A stretch of DNA of 64,000 nucleotides from assembly GCF_026236535.1 (NCBI RefSeq), contig NZ_JAHTMW010000011.1:186001-250000 (forward strand), given 5' to 3'. Every line of letters begins with the position of its first letter. Within the stretch, counting starts at the first letter, position 1. A program made the translations under genes and the position numbers. Below the pieces are notes generated by a model. It searched no databases, had not been told where the DNA came from, and saw only the letters and a program-made list of their open reading frames with translations. Below are positions 32,555 to 40,309 of the stretch, piece by piece. This DNA comes from Streptomyces sp. SKN60 (GTDB taxonomy: Bacteria > Actinomycetota > Actinomycetes > Streptomycetales > Streptomycetaceae).

Positions 32555-33904
32555 ATGCGCACATCCAGCAGCAGACGGGCCCCCGGCCGCGCCCGCCGTA
32601 CCGCGCTGGCGGCGACGGTGGCCCTGGTCACCGGTACGGCCCTGCTCACCGGCTGTGGGGACGGCGGTGACGGCGGGGACTCCGCCGACGGCGGCACGAT
32701 CACGCTGCGGGTCGGGACCTTCGGTTCCTTCGGCTACGACAACAAGACCGGCGCCAAGCTGTACGCCGAGTACGAGAAGAGCCACCCGAACATCAAGATC
32801 GTCGAGTCGAACGTGGCCGACGGACAGAAGTACTGGGACACCCTCAAGCTGCGCCTCTCCCGCAACAGCGGTCTCGCGGACATCCAGGCCGTCGAGGTGG
32901 GCTACATCGCCGAGGCGACCGGCCCTGCGATGGCGGACAAGTGGGTGGACATGTCCAAGACCGGCGGCGCGGACCTGGGCGCCTTCCTCGACTGGAAGGT
33001 GAAGCAGGCGACCACCCCCGACGGCAAGGTGATCGGTCTCGGCACCGACATCGGCCCGATGGCCATCTGCTACAACAAGGAGCTCTTCGCCAAGGCCAAG
33101 CTGCCCACCGACCGCACCGAGGTCGGCCGGCTGTGGGCGGGCGACTGGGGCAAGTTCCTGGAGACCGGCAAGAACTACCAGAAGAGCGCGCCGGCCGGGA
33201 CCTTCTTCCACGACTCGGCGAGCGGCCTGTTCAACGCGGTCGTCAACAGCGACCCCGAGCAGTACGCGAACAGCAAGGGCGAGCTCGCCTGGGAGACCAG
33301 CCCGGGCGTGAAGACGGCCTGGGACACCGCCGTCAAGGCGGCGCAGGCCGGCATCACCGCCAAGCTGCGCCAGTTCGACGAGAAGGGCACCTGGAACGCC
33401 GCCTTCAAGAACTCGAAGTTCGCCACGGTCGCCTGCCCGAGCTGGATGACCGGCATCATCAAGGACCAGGCCGGCCCGGGCAACCAGGGCAAGTGGGACA
33501 TCGCCGCGCCGCCGGTGGCGGGCAACTGGGGCGGCTCCTTCCTCGCCGTGCCGAAGTCCGGGAAGCACGCCAAGGAGGCCGCCGAGCTGGCCGCCTGGCT
33601 GACCGCCCCGGCCCAGCACGCCAAGGTGTTCGCGGTGAACGGCAACATCCCGTCCACCAAGGACACGCTGTCCTCCGCCGCCGTGGTCGGCGCGAAGCTC
33701 CCCTACTTCGGCGACACCCCGGTCGGTGAGATCTACGCGGCCGCGGCCGCCCACATCAAGCCCGCCCCGATCAGCCGCTGGGACGGCCAGGTGAAGACCT
33801 TCCTCACCGACAACGGCATCCTCGACATCGAGCAGCGCGGCACCGATCCGGCGAAGGCCTGGGAGAACGTCAAGAAGCTGGTCGACGACAAGATCGACCA
33901 GTAG
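32555..33904 (+). CDS. cebE: CebE, cello-oligosaccharide-binding lipoprotein
   Basis: High-affinity receptor for cellobiose and cellotriose on the outer face of the membrane. The 449-residue precursor has the lipobox LLTGC (Cys34), followed by an acidic/Gly spacer and the binding fold (TLRVGTFGSFGYDNKTGAKL onwards). GAGGAG precedes ATG 32555. Context (cebR operator, cebF, cebG, bglC) supports the assignment over other family 1 binding proteins. A strong stem-loop follows the stop and may let cebE mRNA outnumber cebFG mRNA. Confidence 0.93.
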   Translation: MRTSSSRRAPGRARRTALAATVALVTGTALLTGCGDGGDGGDSADGGTITLRVGTFGSFGYDNKTGAKLYAEYEKSHPNIKIVESNVADGQKYWDTLKLRLSRNSGLADIQAVEVGYIAEATGPAMADKWVDMSKTGGADLGAFLDWKVKQATTPDGKVIGLGTDIGPMAICYNKELFAKAKLPTDRTEVGRLWAGDWGKFLETGKNYQKSAPAGTFFHDSASGLFNAVVNSDPEQYANSKGELAWETSPGVKTAWDTAVKAAQAGITAKLRQFDEKGTWNAAFKNSKFATVACPSWMTGIIKDQAGPGNQGKWDIAAPPVAGNWGGSFLAVPKSGKHAKEAAELAAWLTAPAQHAKVFAVNGNIPSTKDTLSSAAVVGAKLPYFGDTPVGEIYAAAAAHIKPAPISRWDGQVKTFLTDNGILDIEQRGTDPAKAWENVKKLVDDKIDQ

Positions 33905-33912
33905 CGGGAGGC

Positions 33913-33953
33913 GGCGGGGGCCCGGCCGTCGACACGGCCGCCGGGTCCCCGCC
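33913..33953 (+). terminator. Intercistronic stem-loop between cebE and cebF
   Basis: A GC-only hairpin: GGCGGGGGCCCGG-CCGT (33913-33929) pairs with 33934-33953 around a CGAC loop, with one mismatch and a 3-base bulge. It starts 9 bases after cebE. Such structures often act as partial terminators or 3' protectors after binding-protein genes. The structure is seen; the effect is inferred. Confidence 0.7.
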
Positions 33954-33995
33954 GCAGCGCCCCACCCGTACGCACCGAACTGGAAGGACGCCCCC

Positions 33996-35012
33996 GTGGC
34001 CACCTCCGTACGGGCGAGGAAGGGCGGCTCCGCGTCGCCCGACGCACCGCCCTCCCGCTCCTCGCGCCCCGGCGCCCACCGCCCGGGCGGCGGCGGCCCG
34101 TCCGCCCTGCGCCGCCGGCTCTACCGCTGGGACCTGAAGGCGACCCCGTACGCCTTCGTCGCCCCCTTCTTCCTCACCTTCGCCGCCTTCGGTCTTTTCC
34201 CGCTGCTCTACACCGGCTGGCTGTCGCTCAACCGGGTCGAGCTGGGCGGCGATCCGCAGTGGAAGGGTCTGGAGAACTACACCGACCTGGCCGGCAGCGA
34301 GTTCTTCTGGAACGCGCTCGTCAACACCTTCACCATCGGTGTGATCTCGACGGTCCCGCAGCTGCTCATGGCGCTCGGCCTGGCGCACCTGCTCAACTAC
34401 AAGCTGCGCGGCCGGGGTTTCTTCCGGGTCGCGGTGCTCGCCCCGTACGCGACCTCGATCGCGGCGGCGACGCTGGTCTTCACCCAGCTCTTCAACAAGG
34501 ACTACGGACTCATCAACTCGGCGCTCGGCGCGGTCGGTTTCGACCCGGTCGACTGGGAGTCCTCCAAGTGGCCGGCGCAGATCGCCATCTCGGTGATCGT
34601 GACCTGGCGGTGGACCGGCTACAACGCGCTGATCTACCTGGCCGCGATGCAGGCCGTGCCGCAGGACCTGTACGAGGCGGCCGCCCTCGACGGGGCCTCG
34701 CGCTGGCGCCAGTTCCTCAGCGTGACCATTCCCTCGATCCGGCCGACCATTCTGTTCACGATCATCGTCTCGACCATCGGCGCCACCCAGCTGTTCGGCG
34801 AGCCGATGCTCTACGGCGGCAGCGTCGGCATCTCCGGCGGCAGCGGCAACCAGTTCCAGACGCTGAGCCTGCTGATGTACGAGAAGGGCTGGGTCACCGG
34901 CGCGCTGGGCCAGGCCTCGGCGATCGCCTGGGTGATGCTGCTGCTCCTGCTCCTCATCGGCGGCGTCCAGTCGCTCGTCGCCCGCGCGAACCGCAAGAAG
35001 CTGGGGGGCTGA
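33996..35012 (+). CDS. cebF: CebF, cellobiose ABC permease
   Basis: A 338-residue CUT1 permease. A ~45-residue Ser/Arg/Gly-rich cytoplasmic start leads into about six helices, beginning YAFVAPFFLTFAAFGLFPLLY. The ATPase-contact EAA loop is DLYEAAALDGASRWRQFLSV. It starts at GTG 33996 with GGAAGGA upstream. It pairs with cebG, 4 bp downstream. No ATPase gene follows; MsiK is the known energiser of this system in streptomycetes. Confidence 0.94.
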   Translation: MATSVRARKGGSASPDAPPSRSSRPGAHRPGGGGPSALRRRLYRWDLKATPYAFVAPFFLTFAAFGLFPLLYTGWLSLNRVELGGDPQWKGLENYTDLAGSEFFWNALVNTFTIGVISTVPQLLMALGLAHLLNYKLRGRGFFRVAVLAPYATSIAAATLVFTQLFNKDYGLINSALGAVGFDPVDWESSKWPAQIAISVIVTWRWTGYNALIYLAAMQAVPQDLYEAAALDGASRWRQFLSVTIPSIRPTILFTIIVSTIGATQLFGEPMLYGGSVGISGGSGNQFQTLSLLMYEKGWVTGALGQASAIAWVMLLLLLLIGGVQSLVARANRKKLGG

Positions 35013-35016
35013 ACCC

Positions 35017-35895
35017 GTGCGCACCCGAACCCGCCCGTCCCTCCGCCCGTCCTTCCGTCAGACGGCCGGCCGGCAGCATCACGCCGGGCCGCTGACCTAT
35101 GTCCTGCTCGGCCTCGCCGCGCTGCTCTCGCTCTTCCCGCTGTACTGGAACCTGGTGGCGGCCTCGCACACCGGCGAGCGGGTGGTCAGCCCGCCCGCGC
35201 CGCTGCTGCCCGGGCCGCGGCTCTTCGACAACCTGTCCTTCGCCTGGAACCAGGTCGACATGGGCGAGGCGCTGGTCAACACGACGATCGTCGCCGGCCT
35301 GGTCTCGGCGTCCACGGTGCTGTTCTCCACGCTCGCCGGCTTCGCCTTCGCCAAGCTGCCCTTCAAGGGCCGCAACGTGCTGCTCGCCCTGGTGGTCGCG
35401 ACGATGACCGTGCCGCCGCAGCTGAGCGTGATCCCGCTGTACCAGATCATCACCGACCTGGGCTGGATCGACCAGCTGCAGTCGGTGGTGCTGCCCTCGC
35501 TCGTCGCCGCCTTCGGCGTGTTCTTCATGCGCCAGTTCCTCGTCGAGGCGCTGCCCGTCGAGCTGGTGGAGGCGGCCCGGATGGACGGGGCGCACTCGCT
35601 GCGGATCATCTGGCACGTGGTGTTCCCGGTGGCGCGCCCGGCGATGGCCGTCCTCGGCATGCTGGTCTTCGTGCAGGCGTGGAACGACTTCTTCTGGCCG
35701 TTCATCGCGCTCACCCCGGACGGCAACCCGACCCTCCAGGTGGCCCTGGCCGGCCTGGGCGCGGGCAACCACACGGTCGACCAGGCCGTGGTGCTGACCG
35801 GCGCGCTGATCTCGACGGTGCCGCTGCTGCTGGTGTTCGCCGTGCTCGGCAAGCACATCGTCGGCGGGATCACCGCGGGCGCGGTCAAGAGCTGA
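35017..35895 (+). CDS. cebG: CebG, cellobiose ABC permease
   Basis: A 292-residue partner permease with ~6 helices (YVLLGLAALLSLFPLYWNLV first), EAA loop VEAARMDGAHSLRIIWHVVF and the family-typical end GGITAGAVKS. It starts at GTG 35017, 4 bases after cebF. The 110-base gap to bglC contains a CGTACCC/GGGTACG inverted repeat (35929-35962) and the bglC operator, so bglC can be transcribed separately or by read-through. Confidence 0.94.
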   Translation: MRTRTRPSLRPSFRQTAGRQHHAGPLTYVLLGLAALLSLFPLYWNLVAASHTGERVVSPPAPLLPGPRLFDNLSFAWNQVDMGEALVNTTIVAGLVSASTVLFSTLAGFAFAKLPFKGRNVLLALVVATMTVPPQLSVIPLYQIITDLGWIDQLQSVVLPSLVAAFGVFFMRQFLVEALPVELVEAARMDGAHSLRIIWHVVFPVARPAMAVLGMLVFVQAWNDFFWPFIALTPDGNPTLQVALAGLGAGNHTVDQAVVLTGALISTVPLLLVFAVLGKHIVGGITAGAVKS

Positions 35896-35990
35896 CGCCC
35901 GCGCGCCGATTCCCTTCCCGTACCGCTCCGTACCCCCGCATGCCCCGCACGGCTCGGGTACGTCCCTCTGTCACCCCTTCTGTCTTCCGT

Positions 35991-36004
35991 TGGGAGCGCT
36001 CTCA
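35991..36004. promoter_or_regulatory. CebR operator overlapping the bglC ribosome site
   Basis: TGGGAGCGCTCTCA matches the CebR core at 13 of 14 positions and ends one base before the bglC ATG (36006). Its GGGAG (35992-35996) is also the only Shine-Dalgarno-like sequence, 9 bases from the start codon. The same DNA therefore seems to serve as repressor site and ribosome site. Confidence 0.85.
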
Positions 36005-36005
36005 T

Positions 36006-37451
36006 ATGACCGCGTCCGAAACCCGGCCGCTGACCGCCGTCCGCCGATTCCCGTCCGACTTCCTGTGGGGCGCGGCCACCGCCGCGTACCAGATCGAGGG
36101 GGCGGCGGCCGAGGACGGCCGGACGCCGTCCATCTGGGACACCTTCTCGCACACCCCCGGGAAGGTCTTCGAGGGCCACACGGGCGATGTCGCCGTGGAC
36201 CACTACCACCGTTTCCGTGACGACGTCCGGCTGATGTCCGAGCTCGGTCTGAACGCGTACCGCTTCTCGGTGTCGTGGTCGCGGGTGCAGCCGACCGGGC
36301 GGGGCCCGGCGGTGCAGAAGGGTCTGGACTTCTACCGACGCCTTGTGGACGAGCTGCTCGACGCCGGCATCGAGCCGGCCCTCACCCTCTACCACTGGGA
36401 CCTGCCGCAGGAGCTGGAGGACGCGGGCGGCTGGCCGGAGCGGGCGACGGCGGAGCGCTTCGCCGCGTACGCGACGCTGGTCGCCGACGCGCTCGGCGAC
36501 CGGGTGACCCGCTGGACCACCCTGAACGAGCCGTGGTGCAGCGCCTTCCTGGGGTACGGCTCCGGGGTGCACGCGCCGGGCCGCACCGACCAGGTGGCCT
36601 CGCTGCGCGCCGCGCACCACCTCAACCTGGGGCACGGGCTCGCGGTGCAGGCTCTGCGCTCGACGCTGCCGGCGGGGGCGAAGCTGGCGGTCTCGCTCAA
36701 TCTGCACGAGGTGCGTCCGCTGACCGGCTCGGCCGCGGACCGCGAGGCGGCCCGCCGGATCGACACCGTCGGCAACGGGGTGTGGCTGGGCCCGATGCTG
36801 GAGGGCCGCTACCCCGAGGAGCTGTTCGCGGACACCGCGCACGTGACGGACTGGAGCTTCGTGCGGCCCGGGGACGAGGCGACGGCCGGGCAGCAGCTCG
36901 ACTGGCTGGGCATCAACTACTACACGCCGACGGTGGTCTCGAAGGTCGCCGAGGGCGAGGAGAAGCCGCAGGACGACGGGCACGGCGCCAGTGCCTTCTC
37001 GCCGTGGCCGGGCGCGGACGACGTGGCCTTCCACCAGGCGGACGGGCCGCGGACGGCGATGGGCTGGCCGGTGGACCCGTCGGGTCTGACGGACCTGCTG
37101 ACCCGGGTCGCGGCCCGCTATCCCGACCTGCCGCTGGTGGTGAGCGAGAACGGCGCGGCGTACGAGGACGTGGTCGGCGCGGACGGTTCGGTGCACGACC
37201 CGGAGCGGACCGCCTATGTGCACGCGCACCTGGAGGCGGTGCACCGGGCGGTCGAGGCGGGCGTGCCGGTGCACGGCTACTTCCTGTGGTCGCTGCTCGA
37301 CAACTTCGAGTGGGCGTACGGGTATGCGAAGCGGTTCGGCGCGGTGCACGTGGACTACGCGACGCAGGTGCGCACGCCGAAGTCGAGCGCCCGCTGGTAC
37401 GCGGAGGTGGCGCGGTCGGGCGAGCTGCACGCCCCGGGCGCGGAGGCCTGA
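36006..37451 (+). CDS. bglC: BglC, GH1 beta-glucosidase
   Basis: Intracellular enzyme splitting imported cellobiose to glucose, which also removes the CebR inducer. The 481-residue GH1 barrel starts with FPSDFLWGAATAAYQIEGA. The acid/base Glu is in TTLNEPWCSAFLG (~180), the nucleophile Glu in VVSENGAAYED (~380), and the substrate Trp region in LLDNFEWAYGYAKRFG. There is no signal peptide. Position right after cebEFG with its own CebR site is the classical arrangement. Confidence 0.96.
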   Translation: MTASETRPLTAVRRFPSDFLWGAATAAYQIEGAAAEDGRTPSIWDTFSHTPGKVFEGHTGDVAVDHYHRFRDDVRLMSELGLNAYRFSVSWSRVQPTGRGPAVQKGLDFYRRLVDELLDAGIEPALTLYHWDLPQELEDAGGWPERATAERFAAYATLVADALGDRVTRWTTLNEPWCSAFLGYGSGVHAPGRTDQVASLRAAHHLNLGHGLAVQALRSTLPAGAKLAVSLNLHEVRPLTGSAADREAARRIDTVGNGVWLGPMLEGRYPEELFADTAHVTDWSFVRPGDEATAGQQLDWLGINYYTPTVVSKVAEGEEKPQDDGHGASAFSPWPGADDVAFHQADGPRTAMGWPVDPSGLTDLLTRVAARYPDLPLVVSENGAAYEDVVGADGSVHDPERTAYVHAHLEAVHRAVEAGVPVHGYFLWSLLDNFEWAYGYAKRFGAVHVDYATQVRTPKSSARWYAEVARSGELHAPGAEA

Positions 37452-37479
37452 GCGGACGCTTGAGCGAAGATCGTGAAGA

Positions 37480-37519
37480 GGTACGGTTTCCGGGCGGTCC
37501 GCCGACCGGGAACCGTACC
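37480..37519. terminator. Large inverted repeat after bglC
   Basis: GGTACGGTTTCCGG (37480-37493) and CCGGGAACCGTACC (37506-37519) pair at 13 of 14 positions across a 12-base loop. It begins 28 bp after bglC and ends 22 bp before the next start codon. No U-tract follows. It could terminate bglC transcripts, or be an operator or attenuator for the downstream gene. Confidence 0.6.
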
Positions 37520-37541
37520 GTCACGGAGGAAGTGCACGCGT

Positions 37542-38189
37542 ATGTCTGTGATCCACAGGACGACCATGGCGCCGACCAAGCTGGAGCTGCTCACGGCCTG
37601 GCTGCCGACCCGCCCCTGGTACCGGGGCGGCGAGGGCACCGTGCCCGAGCTCGCGAAGGCCGGCGGCTTCCGGCTCGACGACCCGGAGGGCGAGGTGGGC
37701 ATCGAGTTCATGGTGGTCGCGGACTCCGCCGGGGACGAGGTCCACGCGTATCTGGCGGCGATGACCTACCGCGCGGCGCCGCTCGCGGGCGCCGAGCACG
37801 CGCTGATCGGCACCACGGAGCACGGGGTGCTCGGCACCCGCTGGATCTACGACGGAGCCCACGACCCGGTCCTGCTCGGCGAGTTGACCGCGCTGCTCGA
37901 GGGCCGTGCGGTCCCGCAGGCGCAGAGCGTGTCGGACACCACGGACCCGACCGTCGAGGCCTCCTTCCACGGGCCGGCGGGCGCGTGGGACACGACGGCC
38001 GCGCCGGGCGTCGAGGAGGGCGCGTACGGCACGGACGTACGGCTCGGGGCGGGCGCCCCGCCGCTGCGGCTGGCCCGGGTGCTCGACGAGAAGGCGGCCG
38101 GCCCGCGCGGCCATGTGGTCACCGGCTGGTCGCTGCCGGACGGCGAGGCGCGCCGCGGGGCGTACGTCCTGGTGCTCGACCCTTCCTGA
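37542..38189 (+). CDS. Maltokinase N-terminal cap-like protein
   Basis: A 215-residue protein resembling the N-terminal cap domain of actinomycete maltokinase (Mak/Pep2), without the kinase fold. Markers are TKLELLTAWLPTRPWYRG near the start, GVLGTRWIYDGAHDPV in the middle and GHVVTGWSLPDGEARRGAYVLV at the end. ATG 37542 has GGAGGA upstream; the more distal in-frame GTG 37473 would run through the hairpin. Such caps are thought to link trehalose/glycogen metabolism to signalling. Sitting behind bglC, it might respond to glucose supply, but no function is established. Confidence 0.72.
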   Translation: MSVIHRTTMAPTKLELLTAWLPTRPWYRGGEGTVPELAKAGGFRLDDPEGEVGIEFMVVADSAGDEVHAYLAAMTYRAAPLAGAEHALIGTTEHGVLGTRWIYDGAHDPVLLGELTALLEGRAVPQAQSVSDTTDPTVEASFHGPAGAWDTTAAPGVEEGAYGTDVRLGAGAPPLRLARVLDEKAAGPRGHVVTGWSLPDGEARRGAYVLVLDPS

Positions 38190-38223
38190 GGGCCTGAGGG
38201 CCTAGGGCCTGAGGGCCTGAGGG
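38185..38223. repeat. Five tandem CCTGAGGG units at a convergent gene end
   Basis: Five copies of the octamer CCTGAGGG, the third lacking its G, run from the stop codon of the cap-like gene to just before the glutaminase stop. No pairing stem stands out. It is probably a slippage-derived repeat. Confidence 0.7.
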
Positions 38224-38229
38224 GCCGCC

Positions 38230-39147
38230 TCAGAAGACGGACAGGCCGGTGATGGTGGTGAACCGGTCGAGGGCGGTGACGCCCGCGACCGAGTTCCCCC
38301 GCTCGTCCAGGCCGGGGCTCCACACGCACAGCGTGCAGCGCCCGGGCACGACGGCGATGATGCCGCCGCCGACGCCGCTCTTGCCGGGCAGCCCGACCCG
38401 GTAGGCGAAGTCGCCGGCGGCGTCGTACGTCCCGCAGGTCAGCATCACCGAGTTGACCTGCTTGGCCTGGCTGCGGGTGAGCAGCCGGGAGCCGTCGGCG
38501 CGGATGCCGTGCCGGGCGAGGAAGCCGGTGGCGAGGGCGAGGTCCGCGCAGGAGGCCTCGACGGAGCACTGGCGGAAGTACTCGCGCAGCAGGGTGGGCA
38601 CCGGGTTGGCGATGTTGTCGTACGAGGCCATGAAGTGCGCGAGGGCGGCGTTGCGGTCGCCGTGCGCGGTCTCGGAGGCGGCGACGTCGCGGTCGAAGTC
38701 GAGGTCCTGGTTGCCGCTCTCGGCGCGCAGGAAGTCGAGCAGGACTCCGGAGGCGTCGCCGGTGATGCGGTGCAGCTGGTCGGTGACGACGAGGGCGCCG
38801 GCGTTGATGAACGGGTTGCGCGGGATGCCGTTCTCGTACTCCAGCTGGACCAGCGAGTTGAACGGGTTGCCGGAGGGTTCGCGGCCGACGTGGTCCCAGA
38901 GCGCCTCGCCCTTGCGGGCGAGGGCGAGCGCGAGGGTGAAGACCTTGGTCACGGACTGGGTGGAGAAGGGCCGCTGCCAGTCCCCGACGCCGTACACCGT
39001 GCCGTCGAGTTCGGCGACCGCCATGCCGAAGCTGCCGGGGTCGCCGGAGGCGAGTGCGGGGATGTAGTCGGCGGGGCGCCCGCGTTCCGTGAGGGCGGCG
39101 ATCTCCTCGGCGATCCGGTCGAGGACGGGTTCGAACGTCAACAGCAT
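38230..39147 (-). CDS. glsA: Glutaminase A
   Basis: Hydrolyses glutamine to glutamate and ammonia. The 305-residue length is standard, and the beta-lactamase-like fold shows the catalytic SxxK in PFSTQSVTKVFTLAL (~65), NPFINAGALVVTD (~110) and VMLTCGTYDAAGDFAYRVGLPGKSGVGGG near the end. ATG 39147 is taken as start; GTG 39153 is equally possible. No clear ribosome site is seen. It is convergent with the cap-like gene. Confidence 0.93.
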   Translation of the reverse strand: MLLTFEPVLDRIAEEIAALTERGRPADYIPALASGDPGSFGMAVAELDGTVYGVGDWQRPFSTQSVTKVFTLALALARKGEALWDHVGREPSGNPFNSLVQLEYENGIPRNPFINAGALVVTDQLHRITGDASGVLLDFLRAESGNQDLDFDRDVAASETAHGDRNAALAHFMASYDNIANPVPTLLREYFRQCSVEASCADLALATGFLARHGIRADGSRLLTRSQAKQVNSVMLTCGTYDAAGDFAYRVGLPGKSGVGGGIIAVVPGRCTLCVWSPGLDERGNSVAGVTALDRFTTITGLSVF

Positions 39148-39268
39148 GATCACATCATGCGCTGTGCGGTCCCGGGCCGCTGTCAGTGCCCCCTCCTATG
39201 ATCTTGTCGTGTGTCGCAGGGGCGGGCACCCGGCCGCGGTGCGGTCGGTCATGGGGAGGGGATGTTTC

Positions 39269-40225
39269 ATGCGACGACGACAGGTCCGACCGGCTCGGCG
39301 GGGCCTTCGGCCGGCTCTCGCGGGAGTGGTGGCCGCGGTGCTGCTGCCCGCGACGACGGCCACGGCCGAGGCGGAGACGCCGAGCCCGCGCACGTACACG
39401 GTCTGGCAGTGGAACGTGGCGGGGAACACGATCCACCACGGCTCGACCACCGACGGCCTCGTCACGCAGGCGGCCGCCTCCGTCGTCAACCGCTCGGCCG
39501 ACTTCGCGGCCTTCAACGAGCTGTGCCAGGGACAGTACAGCGCGCTGGTCGACGAGCTGCGGGCCAAGGGCTGGCCGCAGGACGCGCAGAACTTCGCCCG
39601 CTTCGAGCCGAGCCGCGCGGCGGGCAACGCGGCGGTGTGCGGCGGCGAGGCGTTCGGGAACGCGCTGTTCAGCAAGCGGCCGCTCGGTGCCGCCGCGCGC
39701 TTCGCGCTGCCGGACGACGGGACGGCGGAGAAGCGCAATCTGCTGTGCGCGCCGCTGACCGACGGCACGGCGACCCGGTTCTGCACGACGCACATCACGA
39801 CGAGCCAGGACTTCAACGTGGCGCAGCTGGAGTTCGTGCGGCAGAAGCTGGAGGAGTACGCGGGGGCCGGTGAGACGGCGCTGATCGCGGGCGACTTCAA
39901 CGCCCAGCCGCACTACGGCCGGCTGAACTCGTACTACGCGCCCAGCCTGGACACGCCCAACAACTCGAACAACACGGGCCGGTACCGGGAGCTCGACGAC
40001 AACGACGCCGACCACTGCCTTGGCTACGGGGAGTGGACGGCGGACGGGACGCCCGGGGCGACGCCGCCGTGCGGCGGGTACGCGAAGATCGACCACATCT
40101 TCGTACGGGAGAGCGCGCTGGCGGGGCCGTACAGCGCGGACTCGCTCGCGATCTCGACCGCGTGCACGGGCGTCGCGGCCTGCTCCGACCACCGGATACT
40201 CGTCGGTACGGTGACGGTCGAGTAG
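39269..40225 (+). CDS. Secreted endonuclease/exonuclease/phosphatase-fold protein
   Basis: A 318-residue exported protein. A basic signal peptide ends near residue 35 (ATTATAEA), followed by an EEP fold: VWQWNVAGNTIHHG, the Glu in DFAAFNELCQ, IAGDFNAQPHYG and the final SDHRILVG catalytic His. Four or more Cys suggest disulfides. Substrates could be DNA, RNA or phosphodiesters, such as sphingomyelin. GGGGAGGGG precedes ATG 39269. A phosphate- or nucleotide-scavenging role fits. Confidence 0.86.
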   Translation: MRRRQVRPARRGLRPALAGVVAAVLLPATTATAEAETPSPRTYTVWQWNVAGNTIHHGSTTDGLVTQAAASVVNRSADFAAFNELCQGQYSALVDELRAKGWPQDAQNFARFEPSRAAGNAAVCGGEAFGNALFSKRPLGAAARFALPDDGTAEKRNLLCAPLTDGTATRFCTTHITTSQDFNVAQLEFVRQKLEEYAGAGETALIAGDFNAQPHYGRLNSYYAPSLDTPNNSNNTGRYRELDDNDADHCLGYGEWTADGTPGATPPCGGYAKIDHIFVRESALAGPYSADSLAISTACTGVAACSDHRILVGTVTVE

Positions 40226-40309
40226 CGGCGTCGACCATCCGTTGAGTGGCGCAGCCGCGGTGGCCGGGTGAGGGTGGCCAGGGGGCTGACTGGGACGGAG
40301 GTGAGCCGG

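Noticed and set aside
32555..33904. Considered that this binding protein might serve maltose or xylobiose
   Set aside because: The CebR operator, cebFG and bglC context make cello-oligosaccharides far more likely.
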